DNA from: Bhargavaea beijingensis
GTDB lineage: Bacteria > Bacillota > Bacilli > Bacillales_A > Planococcaceae
NCBI RefSeq assembly: GCF_900101985.1
Contig: NZ_FNAR01000003.1
Span: 62,001-126,000, forward strand
Length of the DNA stretch: 64,000 nt
Direction: 5' to 3'
Part shown: piece after piece, positions 63,965-64,000 of the stretch
Position numbering within the stretch: the first letter of the stretch is position 1
How the letters are laid out: each line of letters starts with the position of its first letter
Made by a program: the position numbers and the translations under genes
Notes under the pieces: generated by a model
Databases searched by the model: none
What the model saw: the letters and a program-made list of their open reading frames with translations, nothing else
Told to the model about the DNA's origin: nothing

Positions 63965-64000
63965 CTGACACCCGAATTTCTTTTCTTAACACTCACACCT
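63965..64000. repeat. Start of a further 21-bp-period array (TTAACACTC units)
   Basis: CTGACACCCG at 63965 and TTAACACTCACACC at 63986 are 21 bases apart, and the second matches the unit of the array at 60412. The window ends inside it. Confidence 0.6.

Overview
The window looks like a chromosomal segment of a GC-rich member of the Bacillota, most likely a Bacillaceae/Planococcaceae-type organism. The evidence is strong GGAGG-type ribosome binding sites, frequent GTG and TTG starts, lipoprotein signals of Gram-positive type, poly(glycerol phosphate) and SH3-type wall genes, and gene orders known from Bacillus subtilis (ywrABCD and the ycsF/kipI/kipA/ycsG set). The genus is inference. No rRNA, tRNA, phage, insertion sequence or CRISPR array was seen.

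Layout. 0-5.5 kb: a his operon (end of a possible hisZ, then hisG, D, B, H, A, F, IE). 5.6-10.6 kb: a dipeptide/nickel-type ABC transporter with the two ATPases fused in one chain. 10.7-16.4 kb (minus): a two-repeat protein of unknown function, then urease ureABCEFGD. 16.8-18.3 kb: an acyl-CoA ligase. 18.4-36.8 kb: a cell-surface region holding an SH3-rich N-acetylglucosaminidase, an AT-rich glycosyltransferase, two CDP-glycerol glycerophosphotransferase-type proteins (one with two catalytic domains), a decayed LTA-synthase-like gene, a PHP phosphoesterase, a GDPD lipoprotein, a secreted gamma-glutamyltransferase, a patatin lipase, a GNAT and a secreted Ig-like protein. 37-39.7 kb: ribokinase, a SpoIIAA-like protein and a PTS-EIIC-like permease with a cre site. 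39.9-43.1 kb (minus): a ywrABCD-like set. 43.2-47.5 kb: a tripartite tricarboxylate transporter (tctBA on minus, two tandem tctC on plus, the first with a stop codon). 47.7-50.2 kb: a DUF1646 transporter and an RsgA-type GTPase behind a leader peptide and terminator. 50.2-53.9 kb: 5-oxoprolinase genes pxpBCA and a broken NRAMP gene. 54-57 kb: DUF3231, DUF4385 and a MacB-type ABC exporter. 57-60.4 kb: rlmA and an amino-acid ABC transporter. 60.9-63.9 kb: an ornithine cyclodeaminase-family enzyme and an MHS transporter, divergent from an XRE-cupin regulator.

The most unusual structure is a set of non-coding arrays of degenerate repeats with a period of 21 bp (one 20-bp step seen), at eight places between genes. 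There are at least five unit sequences; three of them recur at distant loci, and one array lies inside the his operon. The period is the same whatever the unit sequence. Nothing in the gene content explains them, and they are the best candidate here for an undescribed element.

Other themes: gamma-glutamyl metabolism (two gamma-glutamyltransferases, 5-oxoprolinase), poly(glycerol phosphate) envelope chemistry, and three recognisable pseudogenes (an LTA-synthase-like gene, tctC and a ycsG-like gene). Protein family calls come from reading motifs by eye; no database search was run.
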